DNA of 64,000 nucleotides from Streptosporangium oxazolinicum (lineage in GTDB: Bacteria > Actinomycetota > Actinomycetes > Streptosporangiales > Streptosporangiaceae), in assembly GCF_039537505.1 (NCBI RefSeq), contig NZ_BAABAQ010000007.1, positions 248,001-312,000 on the forward strand, written 5' to 3'. The notes under the pieces were generated by a model. That model was not told the DNA's origin. It did not search any database and saw nothing but the letters and a program-made list of their open reading frames with translations. Shown one piece after another: positions 50,418 to 62,315 of the stretch. The stretch's first letter is position 1. Every line of letters begins with the position of its first letter. Both the position numbers and the translations under genes were made by a program.

Positions 50418-50807
50418 TTGAAGGATCTCGGGGAGGGACTCCGCGCGTTCTGGCGGGAGCGTCACCTGTGCACGATGACCACCGTGCGCGCCGACGGCAC
50501 GCCGCACGTCGTCCCGGTGGGGGTGACGCTGGACGCTGACTCGGGGATCGCCAGGGTGATCACCTCGGGTGGCTCGCACAAGGTCCGCCACGTGCTCGCG
50601 GCGGGGGACGAGGGGGCGGCCGTCGCGGTCTGCCAGGTGGACGGGAGGCGCTGGTCGACCCTGGAGGGGCGCGCGGTGATCCGTACCGACCCCGAATCGG
50701 TCGCCGACGCCGAGCGTCGCTACGCCGAGCGCTACCGCGCGGCCCGGGAGAACCCCGCCCGCGTCGTGGTCGAGATCCGCGTCACCCGGGTGCTGGGCAA
50801 TGTCTGA
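50418..50807 (+). CDS. F420-type PPOX protein
   Basis: 129 aa from TTG 50418 (GGAAGGG seven bases upstream). An in-frame ATG at 50379 overlaps a TACCAT -10 candidate (50375-50380) and so is probably promoter, not coding. The core is LRAFWRERHLCTMTTVRADGTPHVVPVGV, then ARVITSGGSHKVRHVLA and AVCQVDGRRWSTLEGRAVI. The stop overlaps the cobL start by 8 bp, so it heads the cobL-cobM-cobK operon and might act on a corrinoid or tetrapyrrole (inference). Confidence 0.82.
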   Translation: MKDLGEGLRAFWRERHLCTMTTVRADGTPHVVPVGVTLDADSGIARVITSGGSHKVRHVLAAGDEGAAVAVCQVDGRRWSTLEGRAVIRTDPESVADAERRYAERYRAARENPARVVVEIRVTRVLGNV

Positions 50808-52221
50808 CCCCGCCACCACGGCGGCCGGTCCCGTCGTCGTCGTCGTCGGGATCGGCGACGACGGCTGGGCCGGTCTCTCCGAGGCGGCACGGCGCGAGCT
50901 GCGCGCCGCCGAGGTCCTGATGGGCGGCGCCCGGCAGCTGGGACTCGTCCCCGACCTCGGCGCCGAGCCCGGTGACGCGTACGGTGGCGAGCCCAGTGAC
51001 CAGCCCGGCACCGACCCCGGCATTGACCCCGGTGACCAGCCCGGCACCGGACCCGGTGGTACGCACGGTGGCGAGCCCGGTGACCAGTCCGGCATCGACC
51101 CCGGTGGCGAGTACGGTGCCGGGCCCGGTGCCGAGCGTGTCGTCTGGCCCTCACCGCTGCTCCCGGCCCTGCCCGCGCTGATCGCCTCCCACCGGGGGCG
51201 CAGGGTGTGCGTGCTGGCCAGCGGCGACCCCATGTTCCACGGCATCGGCACGACCCTGGTGCGGCTGCTCGGCGCCGACCGGGTGCGGGTCCTGCCGCAC
51301 CCGTCGTCGGTCTCCCTGGCCTGCGCCAGGCTCGGGTGGGCGGCCGACCGGGTCGAGGTGGTCAGCCTCGTGGCGCGGCCCGCCGAGGTGTTGCACCCGG
51401 TCGTCCACGACGGCCGCCGCGTCCTGGTCCTCAGTGCCGACGGGCGCACCCCGGCCCGGGTCGCCGGGCTGCTCACCGCCCGAGGCTACGGCGCGAGCCC
51501 GATGACGGTCCTGGAACGGCTGGGCGGTGCCGGGGAACGCCTGCTCTCCGGTACGGCCGCCACCTGGTCCCCGCCCGTGACCCACGATCTCAACGTCGTC
51601 GCCGTGGAGTGCCGCGCCGACGCCGGGACCGTTCCGCTGCCCCGCCTGCCCGGCCTGCCCGACGAGGCGTACGAGCACGACGGCCAGCTCACCAAGAGCG
51701 AGGTGCGCGCGGTCACCCTGTCCCGGCTGGCGCCCGTCCCCGGGCAGCTGCTGTGGGACGTCGGCGCGGGCGCGGGCAGCATCGGCATCGAGTGGATGCG
51801 CGCGCACCCGGACAACCGGGCCGTCGCGGTGGAGTCCCACCCGGCGAGGGCGGCCGCGGTCGCCCGCAACGCCGCGGGGCTGGGGGTTCCCGGTCTCGGC
51901 GTGGTGACCGGTGCCGCGCCCGCCGCGCTCGCCGGGCTGGAGCGGCCCGACGCGGTCTTCGTCGGCGGCGGGGTGACCGTTCCCGGGATGGTGGAGGCGT
52001 GCTGGGAGGCGCTGCGGCCGGGCGGCAGGCTGGTGGCCAACGCGGTGACCGTCGAGTCCGAGGCGGTCCTCGCCCTCTGGCACGGCAGGCTCGGCGGCGG
52101 CATGGTCCGGCTCGCGGTCAGCAGGGCCGCCCCGGTCGGCGCGTTCACCGGCTGGCGGCCCATGATGCCCGTCACGATCTGGACCGCGGTCAAGCCGCCC
52201 GTCCCGGAGGAGACACGATGA
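50800..52221 (+). CDS. cobL: precorrin-6Y C5,15-methyltransferase (decarboxylating), CbiE-CbiT fusion
   Basis: 473 aa. Methylates C5 and C15 and decarboxylates precorrin-6B in the aerobic cobalamin route. The N-terminal CbiE-type tetrapyrrole methylase (about 1-265) has VVVVGIGDDGWAGLSEAARRELRAAEVLMGG. The C-terminal CbiT domain (about 290-473) has LLWDVGAGAGSIGIEWMRAHP for SAM. Residues ~63-112 are a Gly/Pro/Asp-rich insert of GEPxDQPGTDPG-like units encoded by degenerate repeats (50965-51130), absent from typical CobL. The start and stop overlap neighbouring genes, so it is part of a coupled operon. Confidence 0.93.
   Translation: MSDPATTAAGPVVVVVGIGDDGWAGLSEAARRELRAAEVLMGGARQLGLVPDLGAEPGDAYGGEPSDQPGTDPGIDPGDQPGTGPGGTHGGEPGDQSGIDPGGEYGAGPGAERVVWPSPLLPALPALIASHRGRRVCVLASGDPMFHGIGTTLVRLLGADRVRVLPHPSSVSLACARLGWAADRVEVVSLVARPAEVLHPVVHDGRRVLVLSADGRTPARVAGLLTARGYGASPMTVLERLGGAGERLLSGTAATWSPPVTHDLNVVAVECRADAGTVPLPRLPGLPDEAYEHDGQLTKSEVRAVTLSRLAPVPGQLLWDVGAGAGSIGIEWMRAHPDNRAVAVESHPARAAAVARNAAGLGVPGLGVVTGAAPAALAGLERPDAVFVGGGVTVPGMVEACWEALRPGGRLVANAVTVESEAVLALWHGRLGGGMVRLAVSRAAPVGAFTGWRPMMPVTIWTAVKPPVPEETR
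50965..51135 (+). repeat. repeats encoding the Gly/Pro/Asp insert of CobL
   Basis: Degenerate units of CCCGGTGACCAG, CCCGGCACCGAC and GGTGGCGAG type with no fixed period. In frame with cobL. Confidence 0.7.
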
Positions 52222-52961
52222 CGGTACGTTTCGTCGGTGCCGGGCCGGGCGCCGCGGATCTCATCACCGTGCGGGGTCAGCGGGCGATCGCGTCCGCGCC
52301 GGTGTGCCTGTACGCCGGGTCGCTGGTCCCGGCCGAGTTGCTGGAGTCGTGCCCGCCGGGCGCGCGGCTCGTCGACACCGCGAGGATGGCCCTGGAGGAG
52401 ATCGTCGCGGAGATGGTCGCCGCCCACGGGGCCGGGCACGACGTGGCCAGGCTGCACTCCGGCGACCCGTCGGTGTTCAGCGCGATGGCCGAGCAGATGC
52501 GGAGGCTGGACGCCGAGGGGGTGCCGTACGAGGTGATCCCGGGCGTGCCCGCCTTCGCCGCCGCCGCGGCGTCGCTGCGGCGCGAGCTGACCGTGCCGGG
52601 GGTGGGGCAGACGGTCGTGCTGACCCGCACCGCGGTGCGCGCCACCCCCATGCCCGAGGGCGAGGACCTCGGCACGCTCGGCCGCAGCCGGGCCACGATG
52701 GTCCTGCATCTGGCGGTGCAGCGTATCGAGGCCGTCGCGGCGGAGCTCGTCCCCAACTACGGCGCCGACTGCCCGGTGGCCGTGGTGGCCAGGGCCAGCC
52801 GCGACGACGAGGTGATCCTGCGCGGCACCCTGGGCGACATCGCCGGGCAGGTCCGCGAGGCGGGGATCCTCCGTACCGCGGTGATCGTCGTCGGCCGCGT
52901 GCTGACCGCCTCGGAGTTTCCCGACAGCCACCTGTACTCGGCCGCCCGCTGCCGTGACTGA
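52218..52961 (+). CDS. cobM: precorrin-4 C11-methyltransferase
   Basis: 247 aa. Tetrapyrrole methylase fold: RFVGAGPGAADLITVRGQRAIASA (GxGPGDxxLIT motif), CLYAGSLVPAELL, HSGDPSVFSAMAEQM and EVIPGVPAFAAAAASL, all CobM/CbiF hallmarks. Methylates C11 of precorrin-4 using SAM. The ATG overlaps the cobL stop (ATGA) and the stop overlaps the cobK start by 8 bp. Confidence 0.95.
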   Translation: MTVRFVGAGPGAADLITVRGQRAIASAPVCLYAGSLVPAELLESCPPGARLVDTARMALEEIVAEMVAAHGAGHDVARLHSGDPSVFSAMAEQMRRLDAEGVPYEVIPGVPAFAAAAASLRRELTVPGVGQTVVLTRTAVRATPMPEGEDLGTLGRSRATMVLHLAVQRIEAVAAELVPNYGADCPVAVVARASRDDEVILRGTLGDIAGQVREAGILRTAVIVVGRVLTASEFPDSHLYSAARCRD

Positions 52962-53775
52962 CCCCGCGCCCCGAGGTGACGGTGTGCCGAACACGCCGAA
53001 CGCGCCGAACACGTTGAACGTCCTGATACTGGGCGGCACCGACGAGGCCAGGCGGCTCGCCGCCGCGCTCGCCGACCGCCCGCGGACGCGCGTGGTGTCC
53101 TCGCTGGCGGGCCGGGTACGCGACCCGAAGCTGCCGGTGGGGGAGGTGCGCGAGGGGGGTTTCGGCGGCCCCGGCGGGCTCGCGGCGTGGTTGGCGGAGC
53201 ACGGCGTCCACGCCGTCGTGGACGCCACGCACCCGTTCGCGGCCAGGATGACCGCCTCGGCGGTCGAGGCGGCGGCCCGCACCGGCCTGCCGCTGCTGAT
53301 CCTGCGGCGGCCCGGCTGGCGGGCGGCTCCCGGCGACGACTGGCGCTGGGTGCCCTCCCTGGAGGCCGCCGCCGAGCTGCTGCCCTCGCTGGGGGAGCGG
53401 GTGTTCCTCACCACGGGACGCCGCAGCCTGCCGGTCTTCGCCGGACTCGACGGCCAGTGGTTCCTGGCCCGCTCGGTGGACATGCCGGGACCGCTCGTCC
53501 CGCGACGCCTGGAGGTGCTGCTCAGCCGGGGGCCGTTCACGGTGGACGGGGAGCTGGCGCTGATGCGCGAGCACCGGGTGCAGGTGCTGGTCACCAAGGA
53601 CAGCGGCGGTGAGATGACCACCGCGAAGCTACTGGCCGCCCGCGAGCTGGGGCTGCCGGTCGTGATCGTACGCCGTCCGCCCCCGCCCGAGGGGGTGGCC
53701 TCGGTGGAGACCGTCGAGGCCGCGCTCGCCTGGCTGGAGACCGTGACCGGCCCCGGCGGGCGGGAACCGGCTTGA
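52954..53775 (+). CDS. cobK: precorrin-6A reductase
   Basis: 273 aa from GTG 52954. NADPH-dependent reduction of precorrin-6A to 6B. The Rossmann-like start VLILGGTDEARRLAAAL is preceded by a ~22-residue extension with an NTPNAPNTLN repeat. VHAVVDATHPFAARMTASAVEAA and VLVTKDSGGEMTTAKLLAAREL are diagnostic CobK/CbiJ segments. Last gene of the plus-strand cob operon. The 146-bp gap before the convergent cobIJ holds no gene. Confidence 0.94.
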   Translation: MTDPAPRGDGVPNTPNAPNTLNVLILGGTDEARRLAAALADRPRTRVVSSLAGRVRDPKLPVGEVREGGFGGPGGLAAWLAEHGVHAVVDATHPFAARMTASAVEAAARTGLPLLILRRPGWRAAPGDDWRWVPSLEAAAELLPSLGERVFLTTGRRSLPVFAGLDGQWFLARSVDMPGPLVPRRLEVLLSRGPFTVDGELALMREHRVQVLVTKDSGGEMTTAKLLAARELGLPVVIVRRPPPPEGVASVETVEAALAWLETVTGPGGREPA

Positions 53776-53921
53776 GCCGCCGGAGCCGGTCGCCACGACG
53801 GTCCCGCGACGGGGGATCGAACGACACGCCGGCTCATTCACCCGCCGCCGGTGTCGTGGAAACCTCCCGGAGTAGCCCTCCTCCACCTTTGCCGCCGTGC
53901 TCGCGCGGTCGGCCCGGCGGG

Positions 53922-55451
53922 TCACGCGGGGTAGCGGCGGGGGGTGAACACCACCCGGCCGCCGTCACCCCGCTCGGCCACCCGCGTGGTGGAGGAGCCC
54001 ACCAGCAGCAGGCAGCGCATGTCGACCGTGTCGGGGTCCAGGTCACCGAGGGTGGTGACGGTCATGCTCTCCCGGGGCCCGCCGACGTCGCGGCCGACGA
54101 CTACGGGGGTCTCCGGCGCCCGGTGCTCCAGCAGCAGGTCCCGCGCGGCGGCCACCTGCCAGGTACGGCTCTTCGATGCCGGGTTGTAGATCGCCAGGAC
54201 GAGGTCGGCCTTCGCCGCGGCGCCGATCCGTTCGGCGACCACCTCCCAGGGCTTGAGCAGGTCCGACAGCGACAGCACGCAGTAGTCGTGGCCGAGGGGC
54301 GCACCGGCCCTGCTGGCCACCGCGTGCGCCGCGGTCAGGCCGGGCAGCACCCGTACCGGCACGTCCGCGAACCTCGGCTCGCACGCCACCTCCAGCACCG
54401 CGCTGGCCATCGCGAACACCCCGGGGTCGCCCGAGGAGACCACGGCCACCCTCGACCCGGCCGCGGCCAGCTCCAGCGCGTGCGCGGCCCGTTCGGCCTC
54501 CACCCGGTTGTCGGTGGGGTGGCGGCGCTGGCGCGGGTTGGGCGGGACGCGGTCCAGGTAGGGGCCGTACCCGACGAGCTCGTCGACACCGGCCAGCGCC
54601 TCCTGCGCCTCCGGGGTCAGCCACGGCCGCCCGGCGGGGCCGAGCCCCACCACGACCACCTCGCCGCGCGCGCTCACGTCACCTGGTGTCCCGGTTTCGG
54701 CGGCGGGCGCGGGACTCGCCGCGTTGACGGGGCTCGGGACGAGCGCCAGCGAGAAGTACGGGACGCTGCCGGGGTCGACCTCGGCGAGGGGGGCGATGCG
54801 CTGCTGCCCGGTGGTGGCGCGCTCGACGTACCACGCCTCGTCGAGCCGCCCGGCCTCGGCGAGCGCGTCGCGGACCTTGGTGAACGTACGGCCGAGTTTC
54901 AGCACCGCCGCCGAGTCGGTGGCCGCCAGGCGCTCGGCGAGCACCTCGGCCGGGAGCGTCCCCGGCAGCACGGTCAGGACCTCGTCCCGCTCGACCAGCG
55001 GGCGCCCCAGGACCGCCGAGGCGCCGCTCACCGACGTCACCCCCGGCACGACCTCGGTGACGTAGCGGTGCGACAGGCGCTTGTGCATGTGCATGTACGA
55101 GCCGTAGAAGAGCGGGTCGCCCTCGCACAGCACCACGACGTCGCGCCCGGCGTCCAGATGGGCCGCGAGCCGCACCGCGCAGGCGGCGTAGAAGTCGTCG
55201 ATCGCCCCCTGGTAGCCGCCCGGGTGGTCGGTGGTCTCGGTGGTGAGCGGGTAGATGAGCGCCTCCTCGACCTGCCCCTCCCGCAGGTAGGGGGCGGCCA
55301 CCGAGCGGGCGATGCTCCGGCCGTGGCGGGCACTGTGGAAGGCGATCACGTCCGCCTGGCCGATCAGGCGGGCGGCCTTGACGGTCACCAGTTCGGGGTC
55401 GCCGGGTCCGAGCCCCACGCCCCACAGCCGTCCGGTCACGTCGTCGCTCAC
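53922..55451 (-). CDS. cobIJ: fused precorrin-2 C20-methyltransferase / precorrin-3B C17-methyltransferase
   Basis: 509 aa, two tetrapyrrole methylases in one chain, as is usual in actinomycetes. The CobI half (about 1-240) has LWGVGLGPGDPELVTVKAARLI and VVVLCEGDPLFYGSYMHMH. The CobJ half (about 262-509) has VVVVGLGPAGRPWLTPEAQEAL, VVSSGDPGVFAMASAV and PLGHDYCVLSLSDLLKPWE. The linker (about 240-262) is Ala/Pro-rich. The GTG overlaps the cobH stop (GTGA). CobI makes precorrin-3A; CobJ performs ring-contracting C17 methylation of precorrin-3B produced by CobG two genes upstream. Confidence 0.95.
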   Translation of the reverse strand: MSDDVTGRLWGVGLGPGDPELVTVKAARLIGQADVIAFHSARHGRSIARSVAAPYLREGQVEEALIYPLTTETTDHPGGYQGAIDDFYAACAVRLAAHLDAGRDVVVLCEGDPLFYGSYMHMHKRLSHRYVTEVVPGVTSVSGASAVLGRPLVERDEVLTVLPGTLPAEVLAERLAATDSAAVLKLGRTFTKVRDALAEAGRLDEAWYVERATTGQQRIAPLAEVDPGSVPYFSLALVPSPVNAASPAPAAETGTPGDVSARGEVVVVGLGPAGRPWLTPEAQEALAGVDELVGYGPYLDRVPPNPRQRRHPTDNRVEAERAAHALELAAAGSRVAVVSSGDPGVFAMASAVLEVACEPRFADVPVRVLPGLTAAHAVASRAGAPLGHDYCVLSLSDLLKPWEVVAERIGAAAKADLVLAIYNPASKSRTWQVAAARDLLLEHRAPETPVVVGRDVGGPRESMTVTTLGDLDPDTVDMRCLLLVGSSTTRVAERGDGGRVVFTPRRYPA

Positions 55452-56074
55452 TCTTCCTCACTCGCCATCGCGTTAACCGCGGCGGCGGTCATCGCGCTTC
55501 CGCCCCGGCGTCCGTTCACGACCAGGTACTCAAGGTTCGCCGGGTGCTCGGCGAGGGCCTGCTTGGACTCGGCGGCGCCGATGAAGCCGACCGGGACGCC
55601 GAGTACGGCGGCCGGGCGGCCCGCGCCCTCCTCGACCATCTCCAGCAGCCGGAACAGCGCGGTCGGCGCGTTGCCGATCGCGACCACCGAGCCCTGAAGC
55701 CTGTCGCGCCACAGCTCCAGCGCGGCGGCGCTGCGGGTGGTGCCCAGCTCCGCGGCGAGTTCCGGCACCCGGGGGTCGCCGAGGGTGCAGACCACCTCGT
55801 TGCCCGCGGGGAGACGGCGCCGGGTCACCCCGGAGGCGACCATCTGCGCGTCGCAGAGCACCGGGGCGCCCGCGAGGAGCGCCTCGCGCGCCGAGGCCAC
55901 GACACCGGGCGACCAGCGCAGATCGCTCACCAGGTCGACCATCCCGCAGGCATGGATCATGCGGACCGCGACCCGGGCGACGTCGGCGGGCAGGCCGTCC
56001 AGGTCGGCCTCCGCGCGGATGGTGGCGAAGGAGCGGCGGTAGATCTCCGCGCCGTCGCGGACGTAGTCGATCAC
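55448..56074 (-). CDS. cobH: precorrin-8X methylmutase
   Basis: 208 aa from GTG 56074. Moves the C11 methyl to C12, giving hydrogenobyrinate. H41 in VRMIHACGM is the catalytic histidine of the family, and VLCDAQMVASGVTRRRL and VVAIGNAPTALFRLLEMV are conserved. The start overlaps the cobG stop and the stop overlaps the cobIJ start. The frame is open far upstream only because of GC bias. Confidence 0.95.
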   Translation of the reverse strand: MIDYVRDGAEIYRRSFATIRAEADLDGLPADVARVAVRMIHACGMVDLVSDLRWSPGVVASAREALLAGAPVLCDAQMVASGVTRRRLPAGNEVVCTLGDPRVPELAAELGTTRSAAALELWRDRLQGSVVAIGNAPTALFRLLEMVEEGAGRPAAVLGVPVGFIGAAESKQALAEHPANLEYLVVNGRRGGSAMTAAAVNAMASEEE

Positions 56075-57606
56075 AGTTCCCCTCTGGCGGCCGCCACCGC
56101 GGCCGCGGTCTCCTCGATGCCGGAGCAGGTCAGGCCGGTGCCGTCCAGTTCCAGGCGGTAGCCGTCGCCGGTGGCGACCACGTCCGCGACCCGCCCCCTC
56201 GGGCGACCGCAGCGCCTGGCGCAGCCCGCCCAGTGCACGGGGAGCGTATCGGTGCCCGGCCCGCTCCCGGACGGCGGGGCCACCGGCGGCCCGCTTCCGG
56301 AAGAGTCGCTTCCGGACGGAGGGACCGTGGATGGCAGGGCCACGGATGGTGGTGGCAGGGACGGCGGCGGGGTCAGGCCGATGGCGGTGGCCGCGTCGGC
56401 CTGGACGTCGGCCAGGGACTTGGCGCAGCCGGGGCGGCCGGTGCAGGCCGTCACGCCGACCCACAGGGAGGCGGGGTCGACGACCAGCCCGGCGGCCTCC
56501 AGCCGGGCCGCCGTGCCCGCGACCTCGGCGCGCTCCAGGCCGGGCAGGACCACGCCCCGCCACGGCGTGAGCCGGATCTCCCCGCCGGAGGCGACGTCCG
56601 CGAGCAGCCGGGCCGACGCGGAGGTCAACCGCCCCAGCGGGACCGCCACCCCGAGCGCGACCCGCGCGTCTCCTCCCTCGCCTCCCTCGACACCGACTTC
56701 GACTCCGGGTTCGGTCATGCCCGCGCTCCCGATGACCCCGACAGGGCCGAGCGTCACGACCCGGAGGCTCACCGGTTCGAAGGGGGCCGTGCCGGGGATC
56801 CCCAGGGCGGTTCGCACGCGGGCGGCGATCAGGGAGGGGCCGTCGGGGAGTTCGGCGATCCGCCAGGCGGTGACGTCCCGGGTGGTCAGCTCGTCGAGGA
56901 ACGCCCCGGCGGCGGCGAGCAGGGCGGTCACGGCTCCGTCCAGCGGGACGCGCAGACCGGTGTCGGTTCCGGCGAGGATCAGCGCGACCTCGTCCGGCCC
57001 CGTCGGCAGGATCCCGGCGTCCGCCCCCAGACCGGCCACGTCCCCCCGGCCGTCGTCGAGGGCGAACATGAACCGCCCCGGCAGGGCGGCGAGGGCGGGC
57101 CGGGCGCACAGCCGCCGGTCCAGCTCGCCGATGAGCGGGGTGACGTCGACGATCGGGCCGCCGCCCGGACGGCCCGGATGACCCCGGTGCTCCGCACCGC
57201 CCGGACCGTACGCATCGGTCGGCCCGGCACGCCCCACGAGCCCGGTCAGCTCCGCGAGCCCGGTCAGCCCGGTCAGCGGGGAGGCGAGGATGTTGCGGAT
57301 CCGCTCGTGCGTCGCCGAGGGCAGCAGGCCCGCCCCCGCCATCCGGGCGGCGAACCCGCCGCCCGCACCGCCGTCCGGATTCTCCGGGCCGAGGCCGCGC
57401 ACCTGGACGTTCGCGCGGGAGGTCAGCTCGATGACACCGCCGCCGTACGCGGAGGCGGCGTCGGCGAGCTCGCGCAGCTGGGAGGGGGTGAGGCGGCCTC
57501 CGGGCACGCGGACGCGGGCCAGGCCGCCGTCCGCGGCGGCGTGGACCTGGAGAGCCCCGGGACACGCGTCGAGTCGTGATCGTCCGGAAAAGTCGGCAAT
57601 GGACAC
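56071..57606 (-). CDS. cobG: precorrin-3B synthase (oxygen-dependent), CobG
   Basis: 511 aa from GTG 57606. Monooxygenase that forms precorrin-3B and marks the aerobic route. Nitrite/sulfite-reductase-like repeats: VRVPGGRLTPSQLRELADAA and VIELTSRANVQVRGLG at the N-terminus. The [4Fe-4S] cysteines are in ACTGRPGCAKS and HWAGCARRCGRP near the C-terminus. Two low-complexity inserts break the usual sequence: LTGLTGLAELTGLVG to GHPGRPGGG (about 112-150), and a Pro/Ser-rich stretch between the two cysteine pairs (about 418-460). TAACAT ends 8 nt before the GTG, suggesting a leaderless start. It is not downstream of the riboswitch. Confidence 0.93.
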   Translation of the reverse strand: MSIADFSGRSRLDACPGALQVHAAADGGLARVRVPGGRLTPSQLRELADAASAYGGGVIELTSRANVQVRGLGPENPDGGAGGGFAARMAGAGLLPSATHERIRNILASPLTGLTGLAELTGLVGRAGPTDAYGPGGAEHRGHPGRPGGGPIVDVTPLIGELDRRLCARPALAALPGRFMFALDDGRGDVAGLGADAGILPTGPDEVALILAGTDTGLRVPLDGAVTALLAAAGAFLDELTTRDVTAWRIAELPDGPSLIAARVRTALGIPGTAPFEPVSLRVVTLGPVGVIGSAGMTEPGVEVGVEGGEGGDARVALGVAVPLGRLTSASARLLADVASGGEIRLTPWRGVVLPGLERAEVAGTAARLEAAGLVVDPASLWVGVTACTGRPGCAKSLADVQADAATAIGLTPPPSLPPPSVALPSTVPPSGSDSSGSGPPVAPPSGSGPGTDTLPVHWAGCARRCGRPRGRVADVVATGDGYRLELDGTGLTCSGIEETAAAVAAARGEL

Positions 57607-57630
57607 TCAGAGGATGTTAACGCCAGTTTC

Positions 57631-57657
57631 TTGCATCGAACCGGACTGCCGTAGTGT
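57631..57657 (+). promoter_or_regulatory. candidate promoter of the riboswitch-cobN transcript
   Basis: TTGCAT and TAGTGT (57652-57657) are 15 bp apart, a short spacer. The start site predicted near 57664 falls at the first helix of the riboswitch. Confidence 0.4.
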
Positions 57658-57660
57658 CAT

Positions 57661-57812
57661 CGGTGGCGACGGCAAAGGGAGGAAGCCGGTGTGATTCCGG
57701 CGCGGTCCCGCCACTGTAACCGGGGAGCGAACCCCACCCGGGCCACTGTCCGACGACGGACGGGAAGGCCGGGGTGAGCACCGATCCGGGAGCCAGGAGA
57801 CTCCAGCCGTCG
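57661..57812 (+). ncRNA. cobalamin riboswitch
   Basis: Adenosylcobalamin-binding aptamer. Diagnostic pieces in order are GGGAGGAAGCCGGTG then GATTCCGGCGCGGTCCCGCC, ACTGTAACCGGGGAGCGA, CCACTGTCC, and the B12 box GAGCCAGGAGACTCCAGCC. It lies upstream of the leader ORF and cobN on the same strand and should lower their expression when cobalamin is abundant. The most likely switch point is the GGGAGGAAGCTCC ribosome site (57845-57857) of the leader ORF. Confidence 0.95.
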
Positions 57813-57857
57813 CGGCCGACGACGACCCGGGGCGAGGACCCCGAGGGAGGAAGCTCC

Positions 57858-57988
57858 GTGCGCTTTTCGCCGTTCCCCCGCCGTACCGCGACATCGCGGT
57901 TCCCCCGTCACATCGTGGCATCGCCGTTTCCCCGCCACGCCGTGGCACCCCTGGGCCGTACCGCCCTGCCTCTCCTGGAGTGTGGCGC

Positions 57989-57992
<4 letters not shown>
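57858..57992 (+). CDS. 44-aa leader ORF coupled to cobN
   Basis: The GTG at 57858 has GGGAGG seven bases upstream, the only strong ribosome site between riboswitch and cobN. The product begins VRFSPFPRRTATSRFPRH and contains three 9-residue repeats (SPFPRRTAT, SRFPRHIVA, SPFPRHAVA) encoded by three 27-bp repeats (57870-57950). Its TGA (57990-57992) overlaps the cobN GTG at 57989. It could be a translational coupling leader through which the riboswitch acts. Whether the peptide itself matters is unknown. Confidence 0.55.
57870..57950 (+). repeat. three 27-bp direct repeats in the cobN leader
   Basis: GTTCCCCCGCC, GTTCCCCCGTC and GTTTCCCCGCC begin at 57872, 57899 and 57926. A constant 27-bp (nine-codon) period keeps them in frame with the leader ORF. 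Confidence 0.75.
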
Positions 57993-61729
<3,737 letters not shown>

Positions 61730-61762
61730 CCCGAGGCCCCACCCGCTCCGGCGGCCGGCCCA

Positions 61763-62074
61763 CTACGAAGAAGGCGATCGCTGCGTCTTCTTGGCCGCCT
61801 TCAGGCGTCTGCTCATGAGGAAGACGAAGAGAAGGGCGAACGTCGGACTCATGAAGAGCGTGTAGATGACGGCGCCCCGCCAGTCGAAGGCGACGTCCCC
61901 CGATTCGGAACCGAGGGGGCCGAGCCATACGGAGAGGAATCCTGCCAGGACACCCGCGACAACACCTGCCGCGAGACCGAGAAGACCCGCTCGCCACAAA
62001 GCACGTCGGGGATCCTTGATGTCGATGATGCCGAGAAGGCCGTATCGCCATAAACGAGATCGGCGATCTGTCAT
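61763..62074 (-). CDS. two-TM membrane protein of unknown function
   Basis: 103 aa from ATG 62074 (AAGGGG six bases upstream). DRRSRLWRYGLLGIIDIKDPRRALWRAG is a basic N-terminus, and two membrane segments follow (LLGLAAGVVAGVLAGFLSVWL and AVIYTLFMSPTFALLFVFLM). It ends SRRLKAAKKTQRSPSS. No catalytic motif. Convergent with cobN, 33 bp away. The 240 bp upstream (62075-62315) contain no gene I can support. Confidence 0.75.
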   Translation of the reverse strand: MTDRRSRLWRYGLLGIIDIKDPRRALWRAGLLGLAAGVVAGVLAGFLSVWLGPLGSESGDVAFDWRGAVIYTLFMSPTFALLFVFLMSRRLKAAKKTQRSPSS

Positions 62075-62315
62075 GTCAATCCCCTTCGCCCCCGAAGTAA
62101 TCGGGCCCCGTTGTGGTCGTGCTGCTGGGGTCTTCTCTATCCGGCTGGGATGATCGAAAACGTTCTGGGTGGATATCCGCTGATTGAGCCCGCCGTATTG
62201 AGCCGACGGCACCAGGCGCCGGTCCTGTCGAGGTCCACCCACGGGTAGAGGTGGCCGTCCGGGTCCGCCGGCCGCCAGGCGTGGAACGTCCTCGGGCAGG
62301 GGGCGCGGGGGCTCC

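Noticed and set aside
57870..57950. Regular repeats that could suggest a CRISPR array
   Set aside because: The units are contiguous 27-bp tandem repeats without spacers, diverge from each other, and are in frame with an ORF.
62075..62315. Possible remnant coding string on the minus strand (reads PRTFHAWRPADPDGHLYPWV)
   Set aside because: Codon usage looks coding and the residues are protein-like, but there is no start, no ribosome site, and I recognise no family. Kept only as a note.
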